DNA of 64,000 bases from CAVWXT01 sp963759115 (GTDB lineage: Bacteria; Planctomycetota; Planctomycetia; Pirellulales; Thermoguttaceae), in assembly GCA_963759115.1 (NCBI GenBank), contig CAVWXT010000005.1, positions 1,984,001-2,048,000 of the forward strand, read 5' to 3'. Position 1 is the stretch's first letter. The number at the start of each line of letters is the position of its first letter. A program made the translations under genes and the position numbers. Shown here one piece after another: positions 28,803-37,560 of this stretch. Below the pieces are notes generated by a model. That model saw nothing but the letters and a program-made list of their open reading frames with translations, was not told the DNA's origin and made no database searches.

Positions 28803-29720
28803 ATGCGACATCTGCTTACGTTGGCCGACTTGACCACCGCGGAACTCGAACGCATCTTCTCGATCACCGAGGATCTGAAGAACAAGTGCCAGCAGGGGCT
28901 CCGCGAACCGCTGTTGCCGGGCCGAGTGATGGCCCTGCTGTTCGAGAAGCCGTCGCTGCGGACCCGCGTGAGCTTCGAGGCCGGCATGGCCCACCTCGGC
29001 GGCAGCTCAATGTTTCTGGGCAACGAGGTCGGTTTCGGCCGCCGCGAGAGCATTGCCGACTTCGCCCGCGTGCTGGGCGAGTATGCCGACGTGGTCGTCG
29101 TTCGCGCCAACCTCCATCAGACGGTCGTCGAAATGGCCCGGTATTGCACCTGCTCGGTCATCAACGGGCTGACCGACTTCGGCCACCCCTGCCAGGCGCT
29201 GGCCGATCTGTACACGGTCCGCGAGATGGTGGGTAAAGTGGCGGGGCACACGATCGGCTGGATCGGCGACGCCAATAACGTCGCCCGCAGTCTGGCCGTC
29301 GGCTGCGGCAAGCTGGGCATCCGCCTGGTCATGGCCACGCCGCGGAAATACCAGTTCGACCAGAAATCGCTGGCCTGGATCAAGCAGCAATCGCCGGACC
29401 TGGACTTTACCGTCACGACCGATCCGATTGAGGCGGTGCGCGACGCCGTGGCCGTCTATACCGACGTTTGGGCGAGCATGGGGCAGGAAAGCGAAAAGGA
29501 GGCCCGGCGGCACGAGTTCGCCGCCTACCAGGTGAATGCCAAGGTGATGGCCCACGCTCCCAAAGGGGCGTTCTTCCTGCACTGTCTGCCGGCCCATCGC
29601 GGCGAGGAAGTCACCGACGACGTGATCGACGGCCCCCAGAGCGCCGTCATCCAACAGGCCGCCAATCGCATGCACGCCCAGAAAGGCATTTTGGCGTGGA
29701 TGCTGGGGGCGAAGGGATAA
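28803..29720 (+). CDS. argF: Ornithine carbamoyltransferase
   Basis: A 305-residue enzyme making citrulline from ornithine and carbamoyl phosphate. FEKPSLRTRVSFEAGMAHLG contains the S-x-R-T-R carbamoyl-phosphate motif. HPCQALADLYTVRE is the HPxQ block, and FLHCLPAHRGEEV the HCLP ornithine-site motif. The start at 28803 lies seven bases after AGGAG; an adjacent ATG at 28800 is too close. It completes the argBDF set; argG, argH, argC and argJ are not in the window. Confidence 0.95.
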   Translation: MRHLLTLADLTTAELERIFSITEDLKNKCQQGLREPLLPGRVMALLFEKPSLRTRVSFEAGMAHLGGSSMFLGNEVGFGRRESIADFARVLGEYADVVVVRANLHQTVVEMARYCTCSVINGLTDFGHPCQALADLYTVREMVGKVAGHTIGWIGDANNVARSLAVGCGKLGIRLVMATPRKYQFDQKSLAWIKQQSPDLDFTVTTDPIEAVRDAVAVYTDVWASMGQESEKEARRHEFAAYQVNAKVMAHAPKGAFFLHCLPAHRGEEVTDDVIDGPQSAVIQQAANRMHAQKGILAWMLGAKG

Positions 29721-29806
29721 TGATGGATGATCAATGAGGAGTGATGAATGGGACAGAACCAATCGCCTTCATTCATCATTCATCACTCAACATTCATCAT
29801 TCTGTG
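29718..29806. repeat. ATGATGA-type hairpin between argF and rph
   Basis: GATGGATGATCAATGAGGAG with TGATGAATGGGA faces TTCATTCATCATTCATCACT and CATTCATCATT, forming a long imperfect hairpin that starts in the argF stop codon region and ends three bases before the rph start. Confidence 0.65.
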
Positions 29807-29808
29807 CC

Positions 29809-30606
29809 ATGCGTCACGACCATCGCCAACCCGACGAGCTTCGCCCGCTGAAAATCAAGCGGCACTACACCCGCGCTACGCCGGGCAGCGTGCTGATCCA
29901 GGCGGGCCGAACCACCGTGCTCTGCACGGCCAGCCTGGACGAAAAAGTCCCGGCATGGATGGCCGGCAAGGGGCGGGGCTGGGTCACGGCCGAGTACGGC
30001 ATGTTGCCCGGCAGCACCAGTCCGCGGAAGGATCGCGATCGGGGCGCCAAGCTCGACGGCCGGACCACCGAAATCCAGCGCCTGGTGGGCCGCAGCCTTC
30101 GCGCCGTGATCGATCTCGACGCCCTAGGCGAGCGGACCGTGACGCTCGATTGCGACGTGCTGGAGGCCGACGGCGGCACCCGCACCCTGAGCATCACGGG
30201 GGCCTTCATCGCCCTGGTGGACAGTCTGCACGCGGTGTTTCCGAAAGGCGTGAAAAAGGGGACTGGCTCCGAACGGGCAGATGCGAACATCGCGAAAAAC
30301 GCTGGCTGTGAGGTGCCTGTCCCCCTTTTTCCGCTCCGCGACAGTGTGGCAGCGGTGAGCGTGGGCATTCTCGATGGCCAACCGATTCTCGACCTCGACT
30401 ATGCGGAAGACTCGGCCGCCGCAGTCGACATGAACGTCGTGATGACCGGCAGCGGGCGTTTTGTCGAAGTGCAAGGCACCGGCGAAGAGGCCACGTTCAC
30501 CGAAGACGAGCTTACCGCCATGCTCCAACTGGCCCGCCGCGGCATCCGCGAACTTGTGGCCGCCCAGCGAACGGCGCTCGGTAAGTCCTGGCCCATTGCG
30601 GACTGA
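29809..30606 (+). CDS. rph: RNase PH with an in-frame repeat insertion
   Basis: A 265-residue phosphorolytic 3'-exoribonuclease that trims tRNA 3' ends; the family is normally about 240 residues. Landmarks are RATPGSVLIQAGRTTVLCTA near the N-terminus, RGWVTAEYGMLPGSTSPRKD (RNA-binding loop), LDCDVLEADGGTRTLSITGA and PLRDSVAAVSVGILDG. About 28 residues before PLRDS (KGTGSERADANIAKNAGCE) come from an A/T-tailed palindrome (30252-30333) and lie in the surface stretch between two conserved strands. The start ATG follows the arginine genes after a repeat hairpin. Confidence 0.92.
   Translation: MRHDHRQPDELRPLKIKRHYTRATPGSVLIQAGRTTVLCTASLDEKVPAWMAGKGRGWVTAEYGMLPGSTSPRKDRDRGAKLDGRTTEIQRLVGRSLRAVIDLDALGERTVTLDCDVLEADGGTRTLSITGAFIALVDSLHAVFPKGVKKGTGSERADANIAKNAGCEVPVPLFPLRDSVAAVSVGILDGQPILDLDYAEDSAAAVDMNVVMTGSGRFVEVQGTGEEATFTEDELTAMLQLARRGIRELVAAQRTALGKSWPIAD
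30252..30333. repeat. AAAAAGGGGAC-type palindrome inside rph
   Basis: GAAAAAGGGGACTGGCTCC at one end and GAGGTGCCTGTCCCCCTTTTT (as complement) at the other form an imperfect stem of about 18 bp. The unit sits in frame in rph and adds about 28 codons. Confidence 0.75.
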
Positions 30607-30890
30607 GGTGTACAGCCATGCTGGACGGTTGGTGTGGCCGTTCTACTGCCACCGCGGATGGCGACGGTGCAACGTTCGCCCCCGTTCCCTCCGATTCGTT
30701 TTTCCCCCCACAGCCGCATTGCGGGTCAAGGGTGGGGTAACTATGATTAGAGCCAGGAAGACGGATAGGCGACGACGGGTTCCGTTCATCATGAGGACCG
30801 GTCTGCGGGTTTCCTGGTCTACTTGTGGACGCGTTGATGGCTGATAAGCATGCTGGCTGTACGTCATCGAACACGCCGAGGAGTGACAGC

Positions 30891-32075
30891 ATGAACCGAC
30901 CGTTCTTGCCTTTATTGCCTTGCGTCGTGATTTCGTTCTGCCTTGCTGCTTGCCCAATGGTTCTTGCCGCCGAGGGAATGTCGCCGGGCGGCAACTCAAA
31001 CCGCGAGTTAGTCGTTCGACTGGTAGACGTGGATGGCAAGCCCATCGAAGGCGCTCATGTAGGTCGCTCCGCTACCCTTCCGATCGACCAGGCAGTCGCG
31101 GATGACGCCGATGAGTCAGGCTGGCGCTATGAGCCGCATGCCGTCACGGATGGCAACGGATTGGCTCGCATCCTTGAAGAAGAGGAAATACCGTTGGTCT
31201 GTCTTGTCGCGCGGCACGTCGGCAGGAAGCTCGTTGCAATCCAGAGTGTCACCCCGGAACAGTTGAAGGGGACGATTACCGTCACGATGCGTCCGCAGTG
31301 CCGCGTCTTCGGCCGGTTGGTCTCAAAGGAGTTGGAAGCCCGTAACCGGAAGATCACTTGGAGCATCGTTAATCTATATGCGGACGGCAAGCGTCCGCTG
31401 GAATTTCAATCGAAACAGGCCGACTTCCACTTCTACGTACCGCCGGGCACCTACAAGCTCCGTGCGTATAGTGCAGAGACACACGAAGTTGAAAGAACCG
31501 TGACCGTGCAACCGGGCCAACAGGAATTGGAGATCGAACCGATCGACATGCCGGCAACACGGCTGGTGTTGCTCGAAGGCCAGCCAGCCCCCGAACTTCG
31601 GGATATCGTAGGCTGGAAGAACAGTGGGCCGCTGGAACTTGCCAACCTGCGAGGAAAGGTGGTCATTTTGCAGTTTTGGGCCTATTGGTGTGGGCCGTGC
31701 GTGACGAGAATGCCGCGTCTGTTCGCGGATTACGACAAGTATCGCGACCAGGGGCTTGTCGTAATTGGAATTCACGTCGACGCGGACGATGGCATCGACT
31801 CGGCCGCCAAGCTCGACGAGAAGCTGGCTGAAGTCAAGCACCGTGTTTGGAAGGATCGCGACATTCCGTTTCCCGTCGCCTTGGTTCTTCGGCACAGGGT
31901 TCCGCATCAGGCAGATGTGCAAGCGAAGGCGAGTTGTGCCCTGGCGGCGGAATACGGGATTACTGGCTATCCGACCGGCCTGCTCATCAATCGACTAGGC
32001 AGTGTAGTGGGTGAATTCAGCGCTGGCGCCAAGTCCGATGAGGCGATCCTCGAAAAAGTGCTCAAAGAAAAATGA
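30891..32075 (+). CDS. TlpA-like thioredoxin-fold exported protein
   Basis: A 394-residue protein starting at 30891 after GAGGAG. A signal peptide (LPLLPCVVISFCLAACPMVL) is followed by a carboxypeptidase-regulatory-like beta domain (LVVRLVDVDGKPIEGAHV). From about residue 225 there is a thioredoxin domain with LQFWAYWCGPCVTRMPRLF (redox CxxC), and GYPTGLLINRLGSVVGEF near the end. It probably works as an extracytoplasmic thiol reductase. The 284 bases upstream contain no gene, only weak repeats. Confidence 0.8.
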   Translation: MNRPFLPLLPCVVISFCLAACPMVLAAEGMSPGGNSNRELVVRLVDVDGKPIEGAHVGRSATLPIDQAVADDADESGWRYEPHAVTDGNGLARILEEEEIPLVCLVARHVGRKLVAIQSVTPEQLKGTITVTMRPQCRVFGRLVSKELEARNRKITWSIVNLYADGKRPLEFQSKQADFHFYVPPGTYKLRAYSAETHEVERTVTVQPGQQELEIEPIDMPATRLVLLEGQPAPELRDIVGWKNSGPLELANLRGKVVILQFWAYWCGPCVTRMPRLFADYDKYRDQGLVVIGIHVDADDGIDSAAKLDEKLAEVKHRVWKDRDIPFPVALVLRHRVPHQADVQAKASCALAAEYGITGYPTGLLINRLGSVVGEFSAGAKSDEAILEKVLKEK

Positions 32076-32134
32076 GCGGTCATCATGGCATGACGGCAGA
32101 GTGTCTGGCTGTGTACCACCCGGCGTCCCACACG

Positions 32135-32250
32135 TTACGGCGCCACGACTGCAAAGCAGCCAAACACATCAAAGTCGGAGCGATTGAGTGTCACGACCGA
32201 GCGAATCCTCACCGACCAGTACGTGGCGGCAAGCAGGGTGTCAAGCCCGT
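32135..32250 (-). pseudogene. C-terminal remnant of a PIN (VapC) toxin
   Basis: Directly after the small antitoxin gene, in another frame, the sequence reads GLDTLLAATYWSVRIRSV and VTLNRSDFDVFGCFAVVAP then a stop. This is the end of a PIN toxin: the D-x-L-[IL]-A-A helix and the TLNRxDF motif that supplies the last acidic residue. The rest of the toxin (about 90 residues) is missing, so an internal deletion has left antitoxin plus toxin tail. Confidence 0.65.
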
Positions 32251-32456
32251 GAATCATCGAGCATCTCCCCCAACAAATCGTCCTCGGCAGTCAATTCATG
32301 GAACTCGCCGACGTCGAGCGGCAGCAGCGAGAGCCAATTCACCCGCCGCTGGCCAGCGGTGATCGGAGTCACTTCGACCTCCGTCCCGTCCGGCCAATCC
32401 ACCGCTTCGGCCAGTTCGAGCCGCCCGTTGCGAAATGTTGCCGTTATACTTCCCAT
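32241..32456 (-). CDS. AF2212-like antitoxin
   Basis: A 71-residue protein starting at the ATG at 32456 after GAGGA. The opening MGSITATFRNGRLELAEAVD and WPDGTEVEVTPI is the short beta-hairpin domain of AF2212-like (DUF104) antitoxins that pair with PIN toxins. The C-terminal acidic tail (ELTAEDDLLGEMLDDS) would wrap the toxin. Only the last third of a PIN gene remains next to it, so it is an antitoxin without a working partner. Confidence 0.65.
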   Translation of the reverse strand: MGSITATFRNGRLELAEAVDWPDGTEVEVTPITAGQRRVNWLSLLPLDVGEFHELTAEDDLLGEMLDDSRA

Positions 32457-32599
32457 ACCGCAATCCTCAGCCCTCAGCATTCGCTCTTCGTTTAACGTTG
32501 TTGCCCAGTGTATTCTACTGTTTTCCTCTGTTGCCGACAAAGGGGCAGCAAAGAGGCGTTAACGCATGTCAGAAATCCACCGCCGAAGCCGTCGCCACG

Positions 32600-35494
32600 C
32601 TAACTTTCGCCTTCCGCGCGGCGGGCGTGTTCCTCGATCACCTCGCGGCTGAGGCCGCGAATGGCCGCACACTCCTCCACCGTGAAGCCGGCTAATAACA
32701 GCCGCTGCGTCCAGTAGCGGGAAGGAAGAGGGGAGAGAGGAGAGGGGGGAGGGGCGAGGGATGCGGAAGGCGGCGCGTCGGTGTTGCTCTCGACTCGTCG
32801 CTCTCTAACCTTCGCTTCCGCCTTCCACCATTCGCCTTCCTCTGCTCCCTCGTCCCCCGTCCCTCGTCCCTCGCCCCTCTGATCTCTCCCCTCTCCCCTC
32901 TCCTCTATCCCGCCCACGATCTCCAGCAACGTCTTCCCATACCGTTCGGCCTTGACGGGCCCGATGCCCTTGATGGTGAGCAGTTCCTCGGTGGTTTGCG
33001 GTCGAGAGCGGGCCAACTCGGTGAGCGTCTCGTTGCCGAGGATGTAGTGCCAGGGCACGCCCGCCTCGTCGGCAATTTCGCTCCGCCAATTCTTGAGTTC
33101 CTTCAGTATCTCGGGGTCCGGCGGCGGAGCGTCGGAAGGGGGAAGCGGGAGGGCGGAAGGCGGAGAAGAAGTTCCAGGTTGGTGCGGCAGTTCAACTGCC
33201 GCACCAGCAGCCGATGCCGGCAGCGGCTTCTCCCCCCGCAGCTTCCACAGTAACTCCAACGGCACCGGCAGCTCGCCGCGCAGCGATTCCTTGCCCTTCA
33301 TCACCTCCCGGCCGAAGTCCGTAAGCTCCAACACCGGCCGGAACCGATCCAGGTCGACCTGTTGCAGGCAACGCAGGGCGATCAGGGCGTCGATCATCAC
33401 GCCTACCTCGACCTGCTTCAGGTGCTTCAGCAGTCCGAAGGTGCTGAGCTTATCGAGTTTCAACTTCGTCACCTTGGCGTTGCTGGAGCCGCAGAGCATT
33501 TGCGCGATGAGATTCTTGCCGCAGGGGAACCGGGCCTGAGTACGGGCAACTCCGCTCAAGACCATTCGCACGGCCTCCAGGACCTTGCCGTCGACTTTCG
33601 CATCGTCGGGCGTGTCCTGGTGACTGGCGGTGGTTGGCGATGGGGAGTCTGTTGCCACACCGGCCGCCCTCACCCCCTGCCCCTCTCCCAAAGAGAGAGG
33701 GGAGAGACCTTTCACCCCCTGCCCCTCTCCGGGCACCGACCGAAGGTTGGTCGGGAGAGGGGAGAGACTGGCCGGCGGCCGGTGCCCCTGCTGCCGGCAA
33801 TTGTCGCAGTGCCCGCAGTACGTCGCGTCTGTTTCGCCGAAATAGCGGAGGATCTCCCGCTGCCGGCACGAACCGCCCTGGGCGAAGCAAATCACCCGGT
33901 CGAGCTTCTCGTATTCCAGGGCCTTGCGCCTTTCAAGGGCCTCGAAGTCGATCTCCAGCTTCTCGAACGGCTGGTCGCGGCTGATGATGCGAATCGCCCG
34001 GCCGCGGAACGGCGGCACATAAGTGAAGGCTTGCAGCTTGTTCAACTCGCGGAGCGCGCGGGTGATGGATTCCTGGTCGAACTCGTTCTGGGCCGTCAGA
34101 TCGCGGAAGTTGAACTGCACCAGTTCCTGCCGCCGCGGGCCCACCAGCCGCTCCACCGATTGCAGCACCTTTCGCTGCGTCTTGGCCTGTTTCGGCAGCA
34201 GGTCCACGAGCGTGGGCAGATCGCTGTCGATCCGCACGGTGGCCATGTTCTGCGAGGCGATCAGGCGTTCCAGCACGCCGGCGCTTTCCAGCAGTTGCTC
34301 GCAATTGCCCACGCCGTCGGCGCCGATGGGCAGGTTCAGCGTCTGCTTGATTTCATCCTGTGTCAGTTCGATGGGGTTTTCATCGCGGCCGCAAAGAAAC
34401 TCGTAGACGGCCTGGACGTTTTCCCGCCCGGGGTAGGCGCTCTCGATGAAGAACTCCTGGATGTAGCGGTCGGAGGCGTGGTAGAGCATCAGGCAGCGGG
34501 AGGGTTGGCCGTCGCGTCCCGCTCGGCCCGCCTCCTGATAATAGGCTTCCAGGCTGCCGGGGATGTTGTAGTGGACGACGAACCGCACGTCGGCCTTGTC
34601 GATGCCCATGCCGAAGGCGTTGGTGGCTACGACGATCTGGCAGCGGCCCTCCATGAAGTCGTCTTGGGCGGCGCGGCGCTGGTCGGGCAGCAGGCCGGCA
34701 TGGTAGACCGTCGTGCGGCGTTTGGTCTCTTCGGCCACCGCCGAGGCCACCTCCTCCGCCCGCTTGCGCGTCGAGGTGTAGATAATCCCCGAACCGGGCG
34801 TCTTCCGCAGGAACTCGATCAGCGTCTCCGGCTTCTGCCGCTCGCGCTGGGGCGACTGGACTTCGTAGAACAGGTTGGGCCGCGCGAACCCGGTGATGAA
34901 GGTCTTCGGCTCGCGGAGCGCCAATTGCTCGATGATGTCGCGGCGCACTCGGTCGGTGGCCGTGGCCGTCAGGGCCAGCGTCGCCGGGTTGCCCAGCACG
35001 CGGCGGAAGTAGCCCAGCTTGGCGTAGTCGGGCCGAAAATCGTGCCCCCACTCGCTGATGCAGTGGGCCTCGTCGACCGCCAGCAGCTTGATCCCCACCG
35101 CGCGGACCGCCTCCAGAAACCGACCGCTGCGGAACCGCTCCGGCGCCACGTAGACCAGCCGGAACTCGCCGGCCGCCAGCCGATCGAGCCGGGCCGACTG
35201 CTCGCCCAACGGCAGGGCGCTATTGACGAAGCTCACCGGCAAACCCAACGCCAGCAATTGATCGACCTGGTCTTTCATCAACGCGATCAAGGGCGAGACC
35301 ACCAGCGTCAGCCCGTCCAAGGCGACGGCGGGCAGTTGGTAGCAGAGGCTCTTTCCGCCGCCGGTGGGCATGACGCACAGGCAATCTTGCCCGGCCATGA
35401 CCGTGGCGATGACCTCCTTCTGGCCGTGGCGGAACGAACTGAGCCCGAATTGCGGCAGATAGGATTCCGGCGTGAGCGTTCCAGGGTTCGACAT
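32600..35494 (-). CDS. recQ: ATP-dependent DNA helicase RecQ with repeat-derived insertions
   Basis: A 964-residue 3'-5' helicase of recombination repair; E. coli RecQ has 609. Order: DEAD/DEAH motor with MPTGGGKSLCYQLPA (residues about 42-56) and DEAH at 141-144; second motor half with NAFGMGIDKADVRFVVHYN and EAGRAGRDGQPSRC; zinc domain (SCRQREILRYFG, CGHCDNC); a winged helix; HRDC (LKNWRSEIADEAGVPWHYIL); and an extra C-terminal helix-turn-helix (LLAGFTVEECAAIRGLSREV) seen in planctomycete RecQ. About 40 residues after CDNC, a Pro/Ser-rich linker before HRDC, and a Gly/Glu-rich linker after it are low-complexity; the first is plainly two dispersed repeats. The frame is intact throughout. Confidence 0.93.
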   Translation of the reverse strand: MSNPGTLTPESYLPQFGLSSFRHGQKEVIATVMAGQDCLCVMPTGGGKSLCYQLPAVALDGLTLVVSPLIALMKDQVDQLLALGLPVSFVNSALPLGEQSARLDRLAAGEFRLVYVAPERFRSGRFLEAVRAVGIKLLAVDEAHCISEWGHDFRPDYAKLGYFRRVLGNPATLALTATATDRVRRDIIEQLALREPKTFITGFARPNLFYEVQSPQRERQKPETLIEFLRKTPGSGIIYTSTRKRAEEVASAVAEETKRRTTVYHAGLLPDQRRAAQDDFMEGRCQIVVATNAFGMGIDKADVRFVVHYNIPGSLEAYYQEAGRAGRDGQPSRCLMLYHASDRYIQEFFIESAYPGRENVQAVYEFLCGRDENPIELTQDEIKQTLNLPIGADGVGNCEQLLESAGVLERLIASQNMATVRIDSDLPTLVDLLPKQAKTQRKVLQSVERLVGPRRQELVQFNFRDLTAQNEFDQESITRALRELNKLQAFTYVPPFRGRAIRIISRDQPFEKLEIDFEALERRKALEYEKLDRVICFAQGGSCRQREILRYFGETDATYCGHCDNCRQQGHRPPASLSPLPTNLRSVPGEGQGVKGLSPLSLGEGQGVRAAGVATDSPSPTTASHQDTPDDAKVDGKVLEAVRMVLSGVARTQARFPCGKNLIAQMLCGSSNAKVTKLKLDKLSTFGLLKHLKQVEVGVMIDALIALRCLQQVDLDRFRPVLELTDFGREVMKGKESLRGELPVPLELLWKLRGEKPLPASAAGAAVELPHQPGTSSPPSALPLPPSDAPPPDPEILKELKNWRSEIADEAGVPWHYILGNETLTELARSRPQTTEELLTIKGIGPVKAERYGKTLLEIVGGIEERGEGRDQRGEGRGTGDEGAEEGEWWKAEAKVRERRVESNTDAPPSASLAPPPSPLSPLPSRYWTQRLLLAGFTVEECAAIRGLSREVIEEHARRAEGES
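33660..33775. repeat. CCCTCACCCCCTGCCCCTCTCC repeats inside recQ
   Basis: Two tandem hairpin units: CCCCTGCCCCTCTCCCAAAG with AGAGAGGGGAGAGA, then CCCCTGCCCCTCTCCGGGCA with GGGAGAGGGGAGAGA. They are in frame between the zinc domain and the winged helix. The family also occurs at 16457 (prenyl synthase) and 47768 (intergenic). Confidence 0.8.
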
Positions 35495-35574
35495 CGTGCA
35501 GACCTCGCCAATCCCGCATTATAGGGGACCGCGACGCACGCGCGAATATGGAGTGCGAATCTGAGAGGGCGGAG

Positions 35575-36864
35575 TCATTTTGCTGCGGGTGCAACCGGGG
35601 ACATTGTTGTGCTCTGAAAGCCCGGGTGAGGCCGTAAAGGCCCCATGAAGAACAGCACAATGGCCAGCGCCAACAAAGGCATCAGGCCGTAGCCGAGAAA
35701 CACCGGGGCGTAGCCGTAGCGGTCGATGATCCGGCCGCTCAACCAACTGAAGAGCATGCCCCCGAAGCCCGACCCCATGCTGGCCAAGCCCCAAATCGAG
35801 CCCACCACGTTCTTCGGAAACACATCGGCGGGAAATGCCAGGGAGTTGGCGTTGTAGCTGGTATAGCCGAAGGCCGCTATCGAGATCAGAGCGATGACGA
35901 CGCCCACGTGGGGCGTAAACGCCGCCGGGATCGCCGCCGTCATCAGCAGAGCGGACCAGGTGACCGACGCCTTGCGGGCGAAGTTGAGGGACCAGCCCCG
36001 CTGGATCATGCGTCCCGTCAGCCACCCGCCCACAATGTTCCCCAGGTCGGCCGACAGGAACGGAATCCACGCCGTCATGCCGATCTGCGCCAGATTGAAA
36101 CCGTGAACGTCGCTGAGGTACTTGGGAATCCAGAAGATGTAGAAGTACCACACCGGGTCCAGGAAGATCTTCGAGATCGTCAGACTCAAGAGGAAGCGGG
36201 TGCGCAACAACCGCCAGGGAGTGGCGGGCCGAGCCGTGACTTCCTCCTGCACGTGGGGCGGAGTGTAGTAGACAAGCCACCAACCGATCAGCCAGAAGTA
36301 GCCCAGCACGCCGACGACGATGAAGGCCGAAGGCCAGCCGAGGCAGAGCACCAGCCACGCCACCAAGGGCGGGGCGATGATGGCGCCCAGCGCGGCCCCG
36401 CAGTTGAAGATGCCCGAGGCCAGCGCGCGCTCGTGTCTGGGGAACCATTCGGCGACCACCTTGATGGCGGCCGGCCAGTTGCCCGACTCGCCCATGCCCA
36501 GCAGGAACCGAAACACGCCCAACGTCACGGGCCCCACGGCCAGGGCGTGCAAGATGCCGGCGGTGGACCACCAGGCCATGCACAGGCCATAGCCGAGTCG
36601 CGTGCCCAGCCGATCCAACAGTGGGCCGGAGACGCCGTTCATGATCGTGTACGCCAGCATAAAGGCGGAGAGGATCAGACCGTACGTCTCGTCGCTCATC
36701 TCGAACTGCTTGGTCAGTTGAGAGGCGACCACAGAGAGCGTCTGCCGATCGAGGTAGTTGATGAGCGTGGCCAGGAAGGCCAGTCCGATCATCACCCAGC
36801 GCAGACGCGAGGCCGGCCCCGGATCGGCGGCCGGCGATTCGTCGACGGAGGAGAGAGTTGTCAT
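35575..36864 (-). CDS. MFS transporter, hexuronate/anion-cation symporter (ExuT-like)
   Basis: A 429-residue, twelve-helix permease starting at 36864. The first helix WVMIGLAFLATLINYLDRQTLSVV has the N-Y-x-D-R motif of the ACS family (galactonate, hexuronate uptake), and GMGESGNWPAAIKVVAEWFP is the helix 4-5 signature. It imports organic acid anions with protons; the substrate cannot be read. No catabolic genes adjoin it. An alternative long frame on the same strand is a shadow. Confidence 0.85.
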   Translation of the reverse strand: MTTLSSVDESPAADPGPASRLRWVMIGLAFLATLINYLDRQTLSVVASQLTKQFEMSDETYGLILSAFMLAYTIMNGVSGPLLDRLGTRLGYGLCMAWWSTAGILHALAVGPVTLGVFRFLLGMGESGNWPAAIKVVAEWFPRHERALASGIFNCGAALGAIIAPPLVAWLVLCLGWPSAFIVVGVLGYFWLIGWWLVYYTPPHVQEEVTARPATPWRLLRTRFLLSLTISKIFLDPVWYFYIFWIPKYLSDVHGFNLAQIGMTAWIPFLSADLGNIVGGWLTGRMIQRGWSLNFARKASVTWSALLMTAAIPAAFTPHVGVVIALISIAAFGYTSYNANSLAFPADVFPKNVVGSIWGLASMGSGFGGMLFSWLSGRIIDRYGYAPVFLGYGLMPLLALAIVLFFMGPLRPHPGFQSTTMSPVAPAAK

Positions 36865-36978
36865 TGCCGGTCTGCCACGAAAGGACGCAGAGAACGCAAG
36901 GGAAGGAAATGATGGCAACGCACAAGGGCAACGAACAGGGGGGAGACTATGGTCACGCGCCGGTTCTTCGTTTCGTTG

Positions 36979-37380
36979 TCATGACTCTTGCGTTCCTTGC
37001 GTTCCTTCGCGGCTAAGAATGTATTTCCTGATCTGAAACGTGAAGCTGCCAAAGTTGATCAGCAGCCCGTGCTCGATCCGCGCGGATTTCAAATATCCGA
37101 GGATTTGTGCCGTGTGTTCGTCGGCCAGGGCGCGGCAGGCCTTCAACTCGACGATCAAGCGGCCATCTACCAGCAAATCGGCGAAGTACTCGCCGAGAAG
37201 CGTCCCATCTTCGTCCTAGACGGTCAACGGGTGTTGCTGGGCGACTTCAACGCCGGCCTTCCGCAACCGGTGCGCCAGGGCATTTTCATACACCTTTTCC
37301 AAGTGGCCGTGGCCGTGATACAAGTGAATGGCGTAAGCCGTTTCGCGCACGACGTCGCAAAGCTCCATCACCGTCATCAT
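36979..37380 (-). pseudogene. GxxExxY protein, interrupted by a stop codon
   Basis: The reading frame starts at 37380 after GGGAGGA and reads MTVMELCDVVRETAYAIHLY then GHGHLEKVYENALAHRLRKA (the G-x-x-E-x-x-Y motif), reaching PLTV followed by TAG (37216-37218). It continues in the same frame as DEDGTLLGEYFADLLVDGRL and ELKACRALADEHTAQILGYL to the end. Everything except the single stop (Tyr expected) is intact, including the nuclease-like E-x-K motif. Both sides carry GCGTTCTTTCGCGGC-type repeats that habitually flank this family. Either a nonsense mutation or a base error explains the stop. Confidence 0.75.
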
Positions 37381-37560
37381 TTTGGCAATCCTCCCGAAAT
37401 AGCCGCGAAAGAACGCAGAGAACGCAAAGGGGAAACTTAGACGAGGACGGCCGCCGCTGCAAGTGGTGCGCGAGCGGCGGGACGTCCTTGCCCCAGCCTC
37501 ATAGTCCCTCTTTGTGTTCCTTGCGTTCTTTCGCGGCTACGTGGAATGTGGATCGCCTTT

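Noticed and set aside
33362..35524. A 720-residue open frame antisense to recQ
   Set aside because: It is a shadow of the GC-rich recQ codons; it has no motifs, no ribosome-binding site, and recQ on the other strand has a full set of conserved domains.
35519..36931. A 470-residue alternative frame over the MFS gene
   Set aside because: It is in a different frame from the twelve-helix permease and lacks hydrophobic segments.
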